Positions 48,552 through 58,265 of a DNA stretch of 64,000 nucleotides are shown here, piece by piece. Position 1 is the first letter of the stretch, and each line of letters opens with the position of its first letter. The stretch is from Archegozetes longisetosus. Its lineage: Eukaryota > Arthropoda > Arachnida > Sarcoptiformes > Trhypochthoniidae. The stretch spans positions 17,887,794 to 17,951,793 of the forward strand of contig JAEMBT020000009.1 of the NCBI GenBank assembly GCA_018873245.2, written 5' to 3'. The notes under the pieces are model-generated. The model was given only the letters and a program-made list of their open reading frames with translations, ran no database searches and was not told the origin of the DNA. The translations under genes were made by a program, and so were the position numbers.

Positions 48552-50666
48552 AAATTCTATTATTCGGCTACAAATCATAGTTTTATTGAACGCTCGAAAC
48601 AGAGCAGAACACGTTTTAATCATACTTGAAATTAAAGTTTGCATAAACTACTCAATAGAATGCCGCAATAAATAACAAGAATATTATTAAAAAACTTTGA
48701 TGTTTACTAAATAAGTATAGTATTTTGCAATAGACTCGATTTCGAGAAACTTTGTTCAGAATTTTAAGAATGAATTAGAACAACTTGACTGATACGCGAT
48801 TGTATATCAAATGTGCACTGAAAACAAGGTCAGTTAAAATGATCTCTATGATTAAAATACCCCAACTTATATTGGTCATATTATTAAATAGCTAATCCCA
48901 TGTTTTATGAATTTTGATGAAAATATTCGAATTATAATCATATTTTTAACATATTACCTAATCAAAATTACTGTAACATTAATTACTATGAATATGTTTA
49001 GAATTTTAAATAAATTCCATGCCTAACAAAACTCAATCAATTAATTCAAACTTAGAAAACGAACGCCTTAAATTTAAGAGTTGGATTAACTATTAAAATA
49101 TACGAATGTTTGAAGCGTTACTATGTTATAAAAGAAGCAAAAATATTTAGACTACATAAGTATCAAAAATGATTAGAACTTTATAAACGGTGACTATCAT
49201 ATAATAAGTTAGTACAACAAACAAATATAAGATACATGTTTAGATTACCTCAACTATTAGTTTACTAGAAGATTTGGCACTATTATAGAGCTAACATTAG
49301 TGACACTCTATCTGATGATTAGTTGATTCGAAAAATAGACAACAAATAGACACAAAACATATAAAAGCGACAAACACTACAATAGCGCATATTATAACCC
49401 ATAGCATTGTGGACGCACTAAGAGATGCGCATACATTAATATTTTTGTCACACGTCGATTGCAATCAATTGATCAGTCCAATACACGTTGACTGCAATCA
49501 ATCGATGAAAATTGATAGGAAGATAAGAGAAATAAATATTTTCAGCAATATTTATGGTCTTATTTGTCGCACTTCACTCAATAGTTGCTATGGAGAAGGG
49601 AATCAGTCAAGAATAGTATAATGAAATAATGATTCGGCTTATCACATACATATACTCTGAACATCCTTAAGATGAGAACAAGCACTGAAATTGCTATCTT
49701 CCACACAAGGAAGGACACTCCAAGATAGAAGCAGTACTGATAAGTGTAATGTGCGTTTGTGCCACGCAAGTACTCTTTCGATGCAATGAAAACTTTTTGT
49801 ACATTAGTTTCGGTCTCTTATTTTCGGTAATGGATTTTGTCTAACATTTTCTAACGATAAAAGGATTTGACAGAAACAGTAAGAGCGATAAAAATCAATT
49901 TAATTCAATTTTAAATCAAACATCAAGTCTTGTATTCATTTATTTTTAATGTCATGTTCTGTAGAATATTCTTTAGGAAAATTAGTCTTTATTTTATTTT
50001 TTCTAAAGAATAACAACTTTAGTAAGTAATAGAATTTTGCGAAGGCTTTACTGACGTAAATTCAAGCCTAGTATTGATCTGAATAAGAAATAAAATTTAA
50101 CAAAAGAATGCATCTTTACAAAAAAGGATCTTTGTGCTTTACAAAAATGAGCTTTGTGTTTATGAAGAGTTATTGAAAATATGTTTTAATGAATAGGATA
50201 CCTAATGCTTAGATTGTGGTGTTATACGAGTTTTAGATACTAGAAAATTAGATTTAGGTTAAGAGAAACTTATTTTTCATAGTCGAGACAACAATGGCTC
50301 CGCACTAAAGATTAATTGTTTTATATAACAATAAGTCATGTAACGTTTACAGTCCATATTACTAGCAATTTACTGCTTCAACGGAATTATTGTGTGCTTT
50401 TTGTTCAAAGTAAAAAAATAAAGACTATCTTAACGAACATTCTTCACACTAAGTGAGAATTCAAACAATACAAAATTTTCTCATAAACTGACAAAATTCT
50501 CAGTTTAAAAATAATTACAAATGATTATACAAGAAAACTGTTCAAAAGAAAGAAAATTAAAACGTAAACACGAGCTAGAACTACATATGGACTTTTGAGT
50601 GACGTTTCTCTTTCCAGCAAATTCGATATGTTTTGCAGCGCTCCTATTCATTAAACGCGTAGCACT
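48552..50666. other. Intergenic region between P450 copy 2 and the small HSP
   Basis: No gene. The left part to about 49707 is the end of duplication unit 2. From there to the heat-shock element I see nothing I can support. Confidence 0.55.
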
Positions 50667-50679
50667 TTCAAGAAAGTTC
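50667..50679 (+). promoter_or_regulatory. Heat-shock element
   Basis: TTC-nn-GAA-nn-TTC with exact spacing, a perfect three-unit binding site for the heat-shock factor trimer. It lies 29 bp upstream of the TATA box and about 190 bp upstream of the small HSP start. Confidence 0.9.
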
Positions 50680-50708
50680 TCGCATTTACGCTGCAGTCAA
50701 CGCAAACC

Positions 50709-50716
50709 TATATAAA
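50709..50716 (+). promoter_or_regulatory. TATA box of the small HSP gene
   Basis: TATATAAA, placed between the heat-shock element and the coding region. Transcription would start near 50740, leaving a 5' UTR of about 125 nt. Confidence 0.8.
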
Positions 50717-50865
50717 GCTCGGCTTCACTCCTAAGCAGATATACTCAGTTACAAAGCGCTATAAAAGTTAAACTTAAAAAGTCAATTAAAACTCTTCTCT
50801 TTAACGCTCCATTAATTGTGAATAATTTTCATCTGAAAGATTGCTAATTCAATATATTTTCAACG

Positions 50866-51387
50866 ATGGCGTTATTGAACTTTTTTCCTCACCGATGTGG
50901 AAGAAACTATTGGGATGTATGGGATTGGCCGCAATCCATATTCAATCAACACTTTGGACTAGATATGGATGATTTCAGCGATCTCTTCGCACCATCACTT
51001 GCATTGAGCATTCCTCAAAGACAACAGCAATTGAGTCAGAGGAGTGGTACGTCTTCGATTGTCAACGATCAAAGCAAGTTCGAAGTCAAACTCGACTGCA
51101 GTCATTTCAAACCTGAAGAAATTTCAGTCAAAACAGTTGATAACAATCTAGTAATTCATGGCAAACACGAAGAAAAGATGGACAAACACGGATGGATTAG
51201 TCGAGAGTTCACTCGAAGATATGCACTTCCAGAGGAATGTGAAGCACAAAAAGTGATCTCTTCTCTGAACTCGAACGGTGTCCTCACAATTGAAGCACCA
51301 AAGAAACCATTGGAACCGTTGAAAGAGAACGAGAGAGTGGTTCCGATTGCTGTGTCGCATGAGGCTGGACAAGCAACCAATGAGTAA
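50866..51387 (+). CDS. Small heat-shock protein (alpha-crystallin family)
   Basis: A single exon of 173 aa, normal for an arthropod sHSP. The N-terminal arm has WDVWDWPQSIFNQHFG. The alpha-crystallin domain spans about residues 68-155, with FEVKLDCSHFKPEEISVKT, the HGKHEEK loop, the conserved REFTRRYALPE strand and SNGVLTIEAPKK. The tail is short. Such proteins form oligomers that hold unfolding proteins until ATP-dependent chaperones refold them. The intronless structure, heat-shock element and TATA box agree with stress-induced expression. A polyadenylation signal-like AATAAA occurs at about 51540 and again near 51580. Confidence 0.97.
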   Translation: MALLNFFPHRCGRNYWDVWDWPQSIFNQHFGLDMDDFSDLFAPSLALSIPQRQQQLSQRSGTSSIVNDQSKFEVKLDCSHFKPEEISVKTVDNNLVIHGKHEEKMDKHGWISREFTRRYALPEECEAQKVISSLNSNGVLTIEAPKKPLEPLKENERVVPIAVSHEAGQATNE

Positions 51388-51669
51388 TTGGATCTTACAC
51401 CTAATTTTCATACTCTGATATTTTTGCTAATTGTGATTTAAAACTATGTAATTAAACTAATATTCTGTATTGATCTAATTCAATGATTCTATGATTTTTC
51501 ATTTTTATTGTATAGCATTAGATTACTGTAGATAACTGTAGAATAAATGTAACCTTCAAATTGTAAATTGATCTGCAAATAAATTAATAAAATGATTTTC
51601 CAACTTAAATATGATTATAATAGTTGTGACCAATTTTGAATATTCACGTTTAAAGTTTCAATTTATATA

Positions 51670-52218
51670 TCAATCGTTTCGTAAAATGTTGTGAAGTCTA
51701 TCACTAATAGAAAGATAGGTTTTAATCACAGTGTTTACGTCAGATTTAGCCTGATCTAAAGCTAGTTTTCTTTCCCAGTCATCAGCTTCTACATTTGCTT
51801 CATAATCTTCTATCGACTTCTCAAACGTTTTAAGATTAGTTATGTTGCCATTTAAGTCATTACGTATTTGAACGCTTGACTTTTCGATTCTAGTGACAGC
51901 AGAAGCGAGATTTGCTATTTTTACTCTACTATCTCTAACTTCTTGGCTAACTTTTGTTCTGAACACATCCAACGGATCAGCTGTTGCATTCACTACTGGA
52001 CTCGATAGCGTGATTTGTGTCAAAACTCTTGTCGTAGTCTCTATTGTGTGATTGGCTATTGAGCTGGTGGTACTGCTGTTCAAATAAACTTCTGGAACTA
52101 CTGTCGAAGTTTTTTAGATTAACATCAATTTGATATTTACAAAAAGATTGTATTTCTTACCCAACATTAATGTTATATAAGTTGCATAGAAAATATTGAG
52201 CAAATATGACTTCGCCAT
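51670..52218 (-). CDS. Small secreted helical protein, unknown family (two exons)
   Basis: Exons complement(52161..52218) and complement(51670..52100) join in phase 1 to 162 aa. Exon 1 encodes a signal peptide (MAKSYLLNIFYATYITLMLG). The mature part starts near VVPEVYLNSS, continues through a Ser/Thr-rich stretch with N-glycosylation sequons, and then becomes a long heptad-like helix from about residue 70 to the end (SRVKIANLASAVTRIEKSS...). It has no cysteines. I do not recognise the family. A secreted coiled-coil protein is all that can be said. It is transcribed toward the small HSP; the two stop codons are about 280 bp apart. Confidence 0.7.
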
Positions 52219-52548
52219 AATTGAAACTATCAAAACAATAAAGCAAATAATTGCTAAGAAAACTTTATTTAATCAATCAATGGCAATATAGTTTGCGATG
52301 TTTAACAAACCAACATATAGAAACATTTGACTGATCAACTCCTGAACTTGTACAAAATCTTATCTTCTAATGAATAAGATAATAATTTATTGCTGTAGCA
52401 TCTGTTGTATTCACGCAAGATTTAAAGCACGTTTTATGCATTTCAATAGAATTCATTTGTTTAATTACTAATTTATCTAAAAGTTTGTTCACTAAACCAA
52501 AGTGCGTTAGACCTCTAGACAAAAGAAAGAGAACTATTAAAGTTGATA

Positions 52549-54267
52549 ATGGAAGTAGTATGTAATTATGTAGAAAGCTTACTCCAAATAATCAATAACT
52601 TTGCGCATGAATTCCAAGCATTTCTAGCAAACTCTTTTGATGAATACAGTGTTGATAAACTAAAGATGTCTTTCACCATTTGCCGAAAGCAAAATGAAAA
52701 GCGTATTTTACAAATACAATCACGAATTGATGACATTATTGTGTTCGATGAGGATCTACCTAAAGACTGTAAATTCAGTTTCATCGATTTCGCTTCAACT
52801 CAAAAATTCATTATTAGCCAAGGGATCAAAAGTGCAAAATATTCGTAATAGACTTTACTGTTGACCTAACCTAACCTAAATTTCTTATTTCTAAGAAAGT
52901 TTCAATTTTGCAAGCATTACAATTTCATTTTACTAGAGAAATCATGAAATTTGCAAACCAGTGGTTAATGAAGAATAATTGTTGGGAAGTATTGGGATGC
53001 GAAACAATACCAGCGATTATGCAATTACTTATTGACGACAAAGGACAGATTCAAAGTAAACAAATTCTAACCACTTATTCAATCACCGATGAAATTGCCA
53101 GTGGAACTGATGCTCGTTTTGGGCTCAACGGAGGTCAATATCAAGTCATTCTTTTAAGATTTTGGATTAAGAGAATTCAATTAGATTTAACTGAGGCTAA
53201 ACTCAAACCAAATATACAAAAAATCAGATATAAAGACTTTGCACCTAAAATCGTTAATCACAACGAGTTTGAAACTATTGATCAGGTCGTCAACAGAGTA
53301 AATGACAGCATAAAATCAGAGGAAATTAATGGTAAAATAATAAACATACAAACACTTTCTTGCAGTGCAGCACAAGACTGGAGTTTTGATCCAGAAGATA
53401 CAAGGCCTATGAACTTAATTGGAAAGTATGTTTACATTTTGCGCGTTTTCTATGAATTGGGGCCTATTCACGAAGAACAAATAGGTTTAGCAGACTTTGT
53501 ACCCGAGTGTCTGTCAGGAGGAAACCTGTTTAAGAGACCAAAATTCGAATCTCAATCTGAAATACTTCGACGCGCCTCTAAATGGCTTTCAGATAACCCA
53601 GAAATTAGCTTTTGTAGTGCTATATCAATCGACGTAAAGCTTAAATCAAGTAAGATTTCATTTGGCTCTAAGTTTGTCATTTACTTTCTTCATTGATTGC
53701 AACTTATAGTCTGAAATCAGATCGAAGTTTAACCGACTTGGACCAATCATTTTTTCAATAGTGACCTCAATCAATACAAGACAAATGTGGTTCACTCGAG
53801 AGACTGGAGATTTCATTCGCATTCTTAGGATTGCATATACAAAGCCACAAGAATTACCTGAAAACATACCATTGAGTTCAACACTTCCACCGCCTCCTCC
53901 ATTATATCTTCAATGTGAAACATTTCCATTACATAAATCCTATTCAGAAGTGAAGCGAAGCATATCTGAATTTTTCTCTCGAGACGAGTGGTCCGCAGAG
54001 GAGAAATATAAATGGTGCTTCTTGAATTGTGAAACTGTCTTCGTTTTAGCTGCAAATAAGCGAGTCTTCGAGACAAACATAAATGAAAGTTTTCGAGCGG
54101 TTTCTACTTCCAGGTCATCAATCAATGCAATACTGTTTTTTGCAGTCAAAATCTATTATGACGTCGGCTTTTATGGCATCGATCATAATGAAGTCACGAA
54201 AGCTGGTGAAAGTTCAACGAAAACTAACGAAAATAAAAATGAACCCAATGCATGTCTTTTAATGTAA
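52549..54267 (+). CDS. Four-module CaaX-terminated protein, paralogue B (unknown family)
   Basis: Exons 52549-52831, 52900-53649 and 53762-54267 give 512 aa, one residue shorter than paralogue A. The first junction is the least certain (an acceptor before 52915 would also keep frame). The module order matches A: ANQWLMKNNCWEVLGCETI...LLRFWIKR; VVNRVNDSI...YILRVFYE; ASKWLSDNPEISFCSAIS...FIRILRIAY; SEFFSRDEW...WCFLNCETVFV...FFAVKIYYD. The last four residues are CLLM, a CaaX box with Met at X, predicting farnesylation where A predicts geranylgeranylation. A is split by an intron between modules 2 and 3, whereas B reads through in one exon. No signal peptide or membrane segment is present. A proline tract (PPPPPLY) lies between modules 3 and 4. 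Function unknown. Confidence 0.78.
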
Positions 54268-55180
54268 ATTGAATTGAGAGGAAGAGATTTTGAATTTTAC
54301 ACTTAAAATTGTTATAAAGTTAGTATTACTTGAATGGTATAACCAAACGTTTGGATGTTGTGCTTGAATAATCCGTCAAAAACTGATATATAAGCTTTTC
54401 TAATGACTTTACATATTTTAAAGCCTTCTCAATATCATTAATTGTACTGACCATTCATTTAAAAATTGACCACTTTTAATGAGCTAATATCAATTATATT
54501 CTTTTTCTATAGTCATTTATTCTTATAATTAAACTTAACTTTAATCGTTTGAGAGTTAAAGCAAGATTTTTCTCTGAATTGGAATATTATGCAACTTTTT
54601 ACATTTTCCACATTTTACTGTTGATGTTTTGAACAAATTTTTCTATTTGATGCTATCTTCAATATTGAAATATAAATATTATATCCAGTACTATTTAAGA
54701 CTTGTTAATATCTGAATAATATTATATAATACTGAGTTAACACTACTAATTGTTAAATGTTAAAACTATACTTATATCTACATGAAGTTTAAGTTAACTT
54801 CATTCACTATTTTCAAACAATAAAATCAGTAAAATATAAAAATTTAAGATGAAAACTAATTTGATTACATGATCAACAAAAATTGAGTATGAAGCATCTA
54901 GGTCAAGTTCAATATCAGTCATTGATCTGTGACAATTTCTAGTGATTAATCGAACCATAAAATTAAGTTTATGACAATTGCGAGCGCATTCGTTCAAGCA
55001 TATCTCAACTTCTTTTCAACTTAATCAAACAAGTTGAAAATTATAACGAATGTCACAACAAATTCAATTGGTTTATTGTCGAAAATTTGGCAATTATATC
55101 GTACGAAATAATGTTCTAACGTATTAAAAAATTGGAACTTAAACTAGGACAAAAGATGACCAAAACCTATTCCGAAAGCT
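54268..55180. other. Intergenic region with a possible minus-strand Cys-containing exon
   Basis: Mostly featureless. On the minus strand, about 54800-55010 holds a frame with ECARNCHKLNF...RNCHRS that superficially recalls the ECADNCDRLC pattern of the peptide gene at 57746. No signal peptide exon was found upstream of it, so I do not annotate it as a gene. Confidence 0.4.
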
Positions 55181-55188
55181 TATATAAA
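55181..55188 (+). promoter_or_regulatory. TATA box of the 71-aa secreted peptide gene
   Basis: TATATAAA within CTTATATAAAAGAGG, about 65 bp upstream of the ATG at 55252. Confidence 0.7.
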
Positions 55189-55251
55189 AGAGGAACTAAA
55201 GCCTTCTTCTAGAACAAAATTGACAAAATTGATCCTACGTTGACTAGAAAC

Positions 55252-55531
55252 ATGATTTACCTAAAATTATTCTTCAACATCTCACTCATAATAATAATTT
55301 TCATACTGATAATATCTGACAAGAAGTCAATGATCGACTGCAGTCGAAGGAAAATCATTTTAATCCAGACTCCAAATAATCCGCAATACGTTCCCGTTCC
55401 TGTAGCAGTTCCTTATAACTGGTAAGTCAAATCATTTTACTTCAGCTGGTATCCAATCGATTTAGAAACTTTTATTTTTTTCAAGCTATGGCTACGATAA
55501 TTATGTGCCTCTCCATAATGAACTGTACTGA
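55252..55531 (+). CDS. Small secreted or membrane-anchored peptide, 71 aa
   Basis: Exons 55252-55421 and 55486-55531 join in phase 2 through a 64-bp intron. The product opens with a hydrophobic segment (LFFNISLIIIIFILIIS), a signal peptide or anchor. It continues with a basic Cys-containing stretch (DCSRRK), a VPVPVAVPYN Val/Pro motif and a Tyr-rich end (CYGYDNYVPLHNELY). Val-Pro and Tyr-rich tracts are common in arthropod cuticular or secreted structural peptides, but no family is recognised. A TATA box lies at a fitting distance upstream. Confidence 0.7.
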
Positions 55532-55849
55532 TTGAACATCTCACCAAAATTTATAATTTAATTTTATTTCTCATTTCGTAGTTCAATTTGTTTAAATGAA
55601 ACTCATTTTCGTAGATTACAGATTCTTTAATTTTCAAAATTATACTAAAATTATCATATCAATAAATTTATGCTATGTTTATAAGTTTGTTAATAAAGTT
55701 TTGAACTTGAAATAAAAACCTTTTTCAAAGTTCTGTAGTTCGGTGCTCAAAAATACATAGGATTTGTGTGTGCGTTCAATTGAAAAGATGATCAGAATAT
55801 CGTATTAGCTTAAGAATTGAAGACATCAAAAGACACTGAAACTGATGGT

Positions 55850-56262
55850 TCAAACTTTCTTGTCTACACCCAAAAAGACATCACACTGAGGGCAATAGTG
55901 TACAATATCTTTAGGCCATTCACAAAACAGCGGTGCGCAACAGAACGGAGGCCTAAAAAGTTGGATCAAACTTTAGATTTAGTTATAAGGCATGTCTAGA
56001 TCTGTTATAACTTACAGAAATATACACATTGCAAAACATAATAGGCATGCAAACATTCCGTTCTCTCTCTGGATGTCTGTAATAATAATTTGTCCGCAAT
56101 TGTGACACTTCATTCGAACGGGATCCCGGCCAAATTTTTGCAACTTTTGCTCTGCATTTTTCGGGGTTTCAGGAACTTTTTTGAATAAAGGCTTAACATG
56201 CTTGAAGTTCGAATAAAATAAAGACTCAAATAAATCATACCTGGATTTACTTTACTCGACAT
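55850..56262 (-). CDS. LITAF-domain protein (three exons, 99 aa)
   Basis: Exons complement(56251..56262), complement(56016..56200) and complement(55850..55952) splice through introns of 50 and 63 bp. The first exon encodes only MSSK. The product shows the complete LITAF architecture: a short N-terminal region, FGRDPVRMKCHNCGQIIITD with the first zinc-binding C-x-x-C, a hydrophobic amphipathic Cys-rich segment (CLLCFAMCIFLPPFC), then KDIVHYCPQC-x4-LG with the second C-x-x-C and the family's HYC-P-x-C signature. LITAF proteins are monotopic zinc proteins of late endosomes and lysosomes with roles in endosomal sorting. The cysteine spacing is slightly compressed against vertebrate LITAF but all four zinc ligands are present. 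Confidence 0.88.
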
Positions 56263-57698
56263 TTTTAGATCAAAAGGTAAATTCTGATCTATCAGAAAAT
56301 CTTTTGCCTATAAGTTGGAACTGAAAATTAAACTATAAAAAGATGAGAATACAGTCAAAAGTATGTTTGAATTATTAGATGGACTATGAAAATCTCACTC
56401 GGCTTACGACATCGAACTAACTTACATTGAACGATGCGATTATAATAAATTTGATGTTTTTACACGACAGTCTGCATTGAAACAGAGTGTTGCATTTAGA
56501 AAACAAGAATGAAGACTTGGAGTCAGTTGACACTGAAGTTTATTTTATGCTATTTCAACATTTGTATCGATTTTTGCTTCACAGGTCAAATCATAATGAT
56601 ATTTTCAATAGAAATCATCAGTAACAATATGATCACAAACAGAGCTGGAGCTACAAAGGGCCAGAGTGGGAGTGGCTTGAGATTTTTTTGTATGTCAGAT
56701 TGAGCTCTAACCAACGTTAGCAAAATATATAAAAAATTTCAGACATGTAATATACAGATGACAGTAATAGAAAAATATACTGACCTATACAGAACCTGAT
56801 GTATGATACATGTATGATACTGCATATATCTCTCTCTGCCAGCGCTAGTTCTAATTGAGCTAACTGAAAAACTTAGCATGTACTCTGATGATAATGATAG
56901 AAAATTTGTCCATATTATATAATAAAAGTTTTGATCATTTTTTTATGCAACATATGCACCATAATCTTGGCAATTTAATAAGTTTTTTGTTGAACCTGTA
57001 AACTTAAAAAAGCTCATCGAATAATAGTCTATACAGTAGCATAATGAAAATCTGATTTGACTTCATAAATGATTGTCAACTCTTAATACTTGTATAAGGC
57101 AATCTAATTCGTCCACTGTATAGGTATCATTAGATAATTTTGAAATATTACTCAAATTAGAAAAAGTACGAAAATTGAGCCATTTGTTCTCAATTAAAAT
57201 TGTTACAAGCATTGTATTATAAAGCATAGCCATAATTTGATTCTTAGTTAAAGCACTACTATAACTAATTGGTTAATGCTGTAATTACAAAGACAGACAC
57301 TAATTACATTTAATAAGATGTATTAACTATGAAATAAATGTTTTTATCTAATGACTCATAATAATTATTTGTTTAATTTGATGTTTTCAATGCTACTTAA
57401 CTGAGATCGATCATATAAAACGCACTCTCTATTCGTATTAATATTTAATAAAAGTCTCTCATCGGCATAATCTTTCATGAATGCACATTCACTAACAATT
57501 CAAATGAAATTTTAAAGTTTTACTGAAAATTGATCGTCACTACCTTTTGCCGAAGGATTTAGTAAAACATTGAGAATAAAAATGTTGACTTATCTTTAAA
57601 CATCTATACATGAATGCAATTGTTTAATGAAGCAAACCGTTCACTTATATTAAGTTACGTTCAATATTTTCTACCACCAATGCTTCATAAGTAAACCT
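56263..57698. other. Intergenic region
   Basis: A plus-strand frame near 56515 (MKTWSQLTLKF...) could begin a small secreted protein, but no continuation or splice partner is convincing. Otherwise nothing is seen. Confidence 0.45.
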
Positions 57699-57706
57699 TA
57701 TATAAG
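57699..57706 (+). promoter_or_regulatory. TATA box of the cysteine-rich peptide gene
   Basis: TATATAAG, 39 bp before the ATG at 57746, which implies a very short 5' UTR of about 10-20 nt. Confidence 0.65.
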
Positions 57707-57745
57707 CTTTAATATCCATTCTTTCTATCAGAAGTTAATATCAAA

Positions 57746-58265
57746 ATGAAATATCTTATGGTCTGGTTTTTTATATTTCTTATTTTATCACTAATACAAA
57801 GTTTGTTTCAACAAACAGAAAAATCATCTATTTATAATGAATGCGCTGACAATTGTGATCGTCTTTGTCGTTTCAGCAGATTTGTATCCCAATCAAGACG
57901 TGATAAGAATAGAAAAATCAGAGGATGTCGACAGAGTTGTGGTAGAAACAGATGCAGGTCTTTGTTATCACTCCTTAACTATATTTCCTACGATTTAAAA
58001 GTTCAACCAATTTCTTACTTCTCATAATTGAGATGATTTGAAGGATCATTTTTTTCAGTAGAGACTTACTAAAAACGAAATTTTCATCAATTTTGCAGAC
58101 TTCACAAAAGTGATGTTAAGAAGAGAGTCGATGTCAGATACCTATCAACGAATATTCCTTCCATCGTACAAACGTCTAAACTTTTATAATAGATATGAAA
58201 AGCATAGATTGTACGGCTATAGTATGGAATGTGTCCTGTATGTTGCAAATTATGTTTTACAGTAG
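57746..58265 (+). CDS. Secreted cysteine-rich peptide, alternative 3' ends possible
   Basis: The ATG at 57746 opens a signal peptide (MKYLMVWFFIFLILSLIQS). Unspliced, the frame ends at 58027 (93 aa). The mature part has six cysteines in a C-x3-C-x3-C ... C-x3-C-x4-C pattern, with a basic stretch between (RDKNRKIRG). Paired C-x3-C motifs suggest a disulfide-linked helical hairpin, a fold found in various small secreted arthropod peptides; the activity cannot be read from this. An acceptor (TTTTGCAG) before 58099 opens a further 54-codon frame ending at 58265, which would join in phase 1 to a donor at TGTG|GTAGAA (near 57943). A second donor near 57958 (GCAG|GTCTTT) joins the same acceptor in another frame and keeps all six cysteines. 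Which form is made cannot be decided here. Confidence 0.65.

Larger units (their letters stand above)
43683..49707 (+). repeat. Tandem segmental duplication, unit 2
   Basis: Head-to-tail copy of 39367-43682. It is about 1.7 kb longer, mainly because of a hAT element (46635-47622) and a ~500-bp inverted-repeat element (45005-45502) in P450 introns. It carries a decayed 3' end of the four-module gene at its left edge. Confidence 0.85.

Noticed and set aside
49409-49621. Plus-strand frame with repeated HVDCNQ
   Set aside because: The region is the tail of the duplicated unit; the unit 1 counterpart (about 43390-43570) does not keep the frame, so it is not coding.
56509-56703. Plus-strand frame starting MKTWSQLTLKF
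   Set aside because: The hydrophobic start resembles a signal peptide, but the rest is not protein-like and no second exon could be joined.
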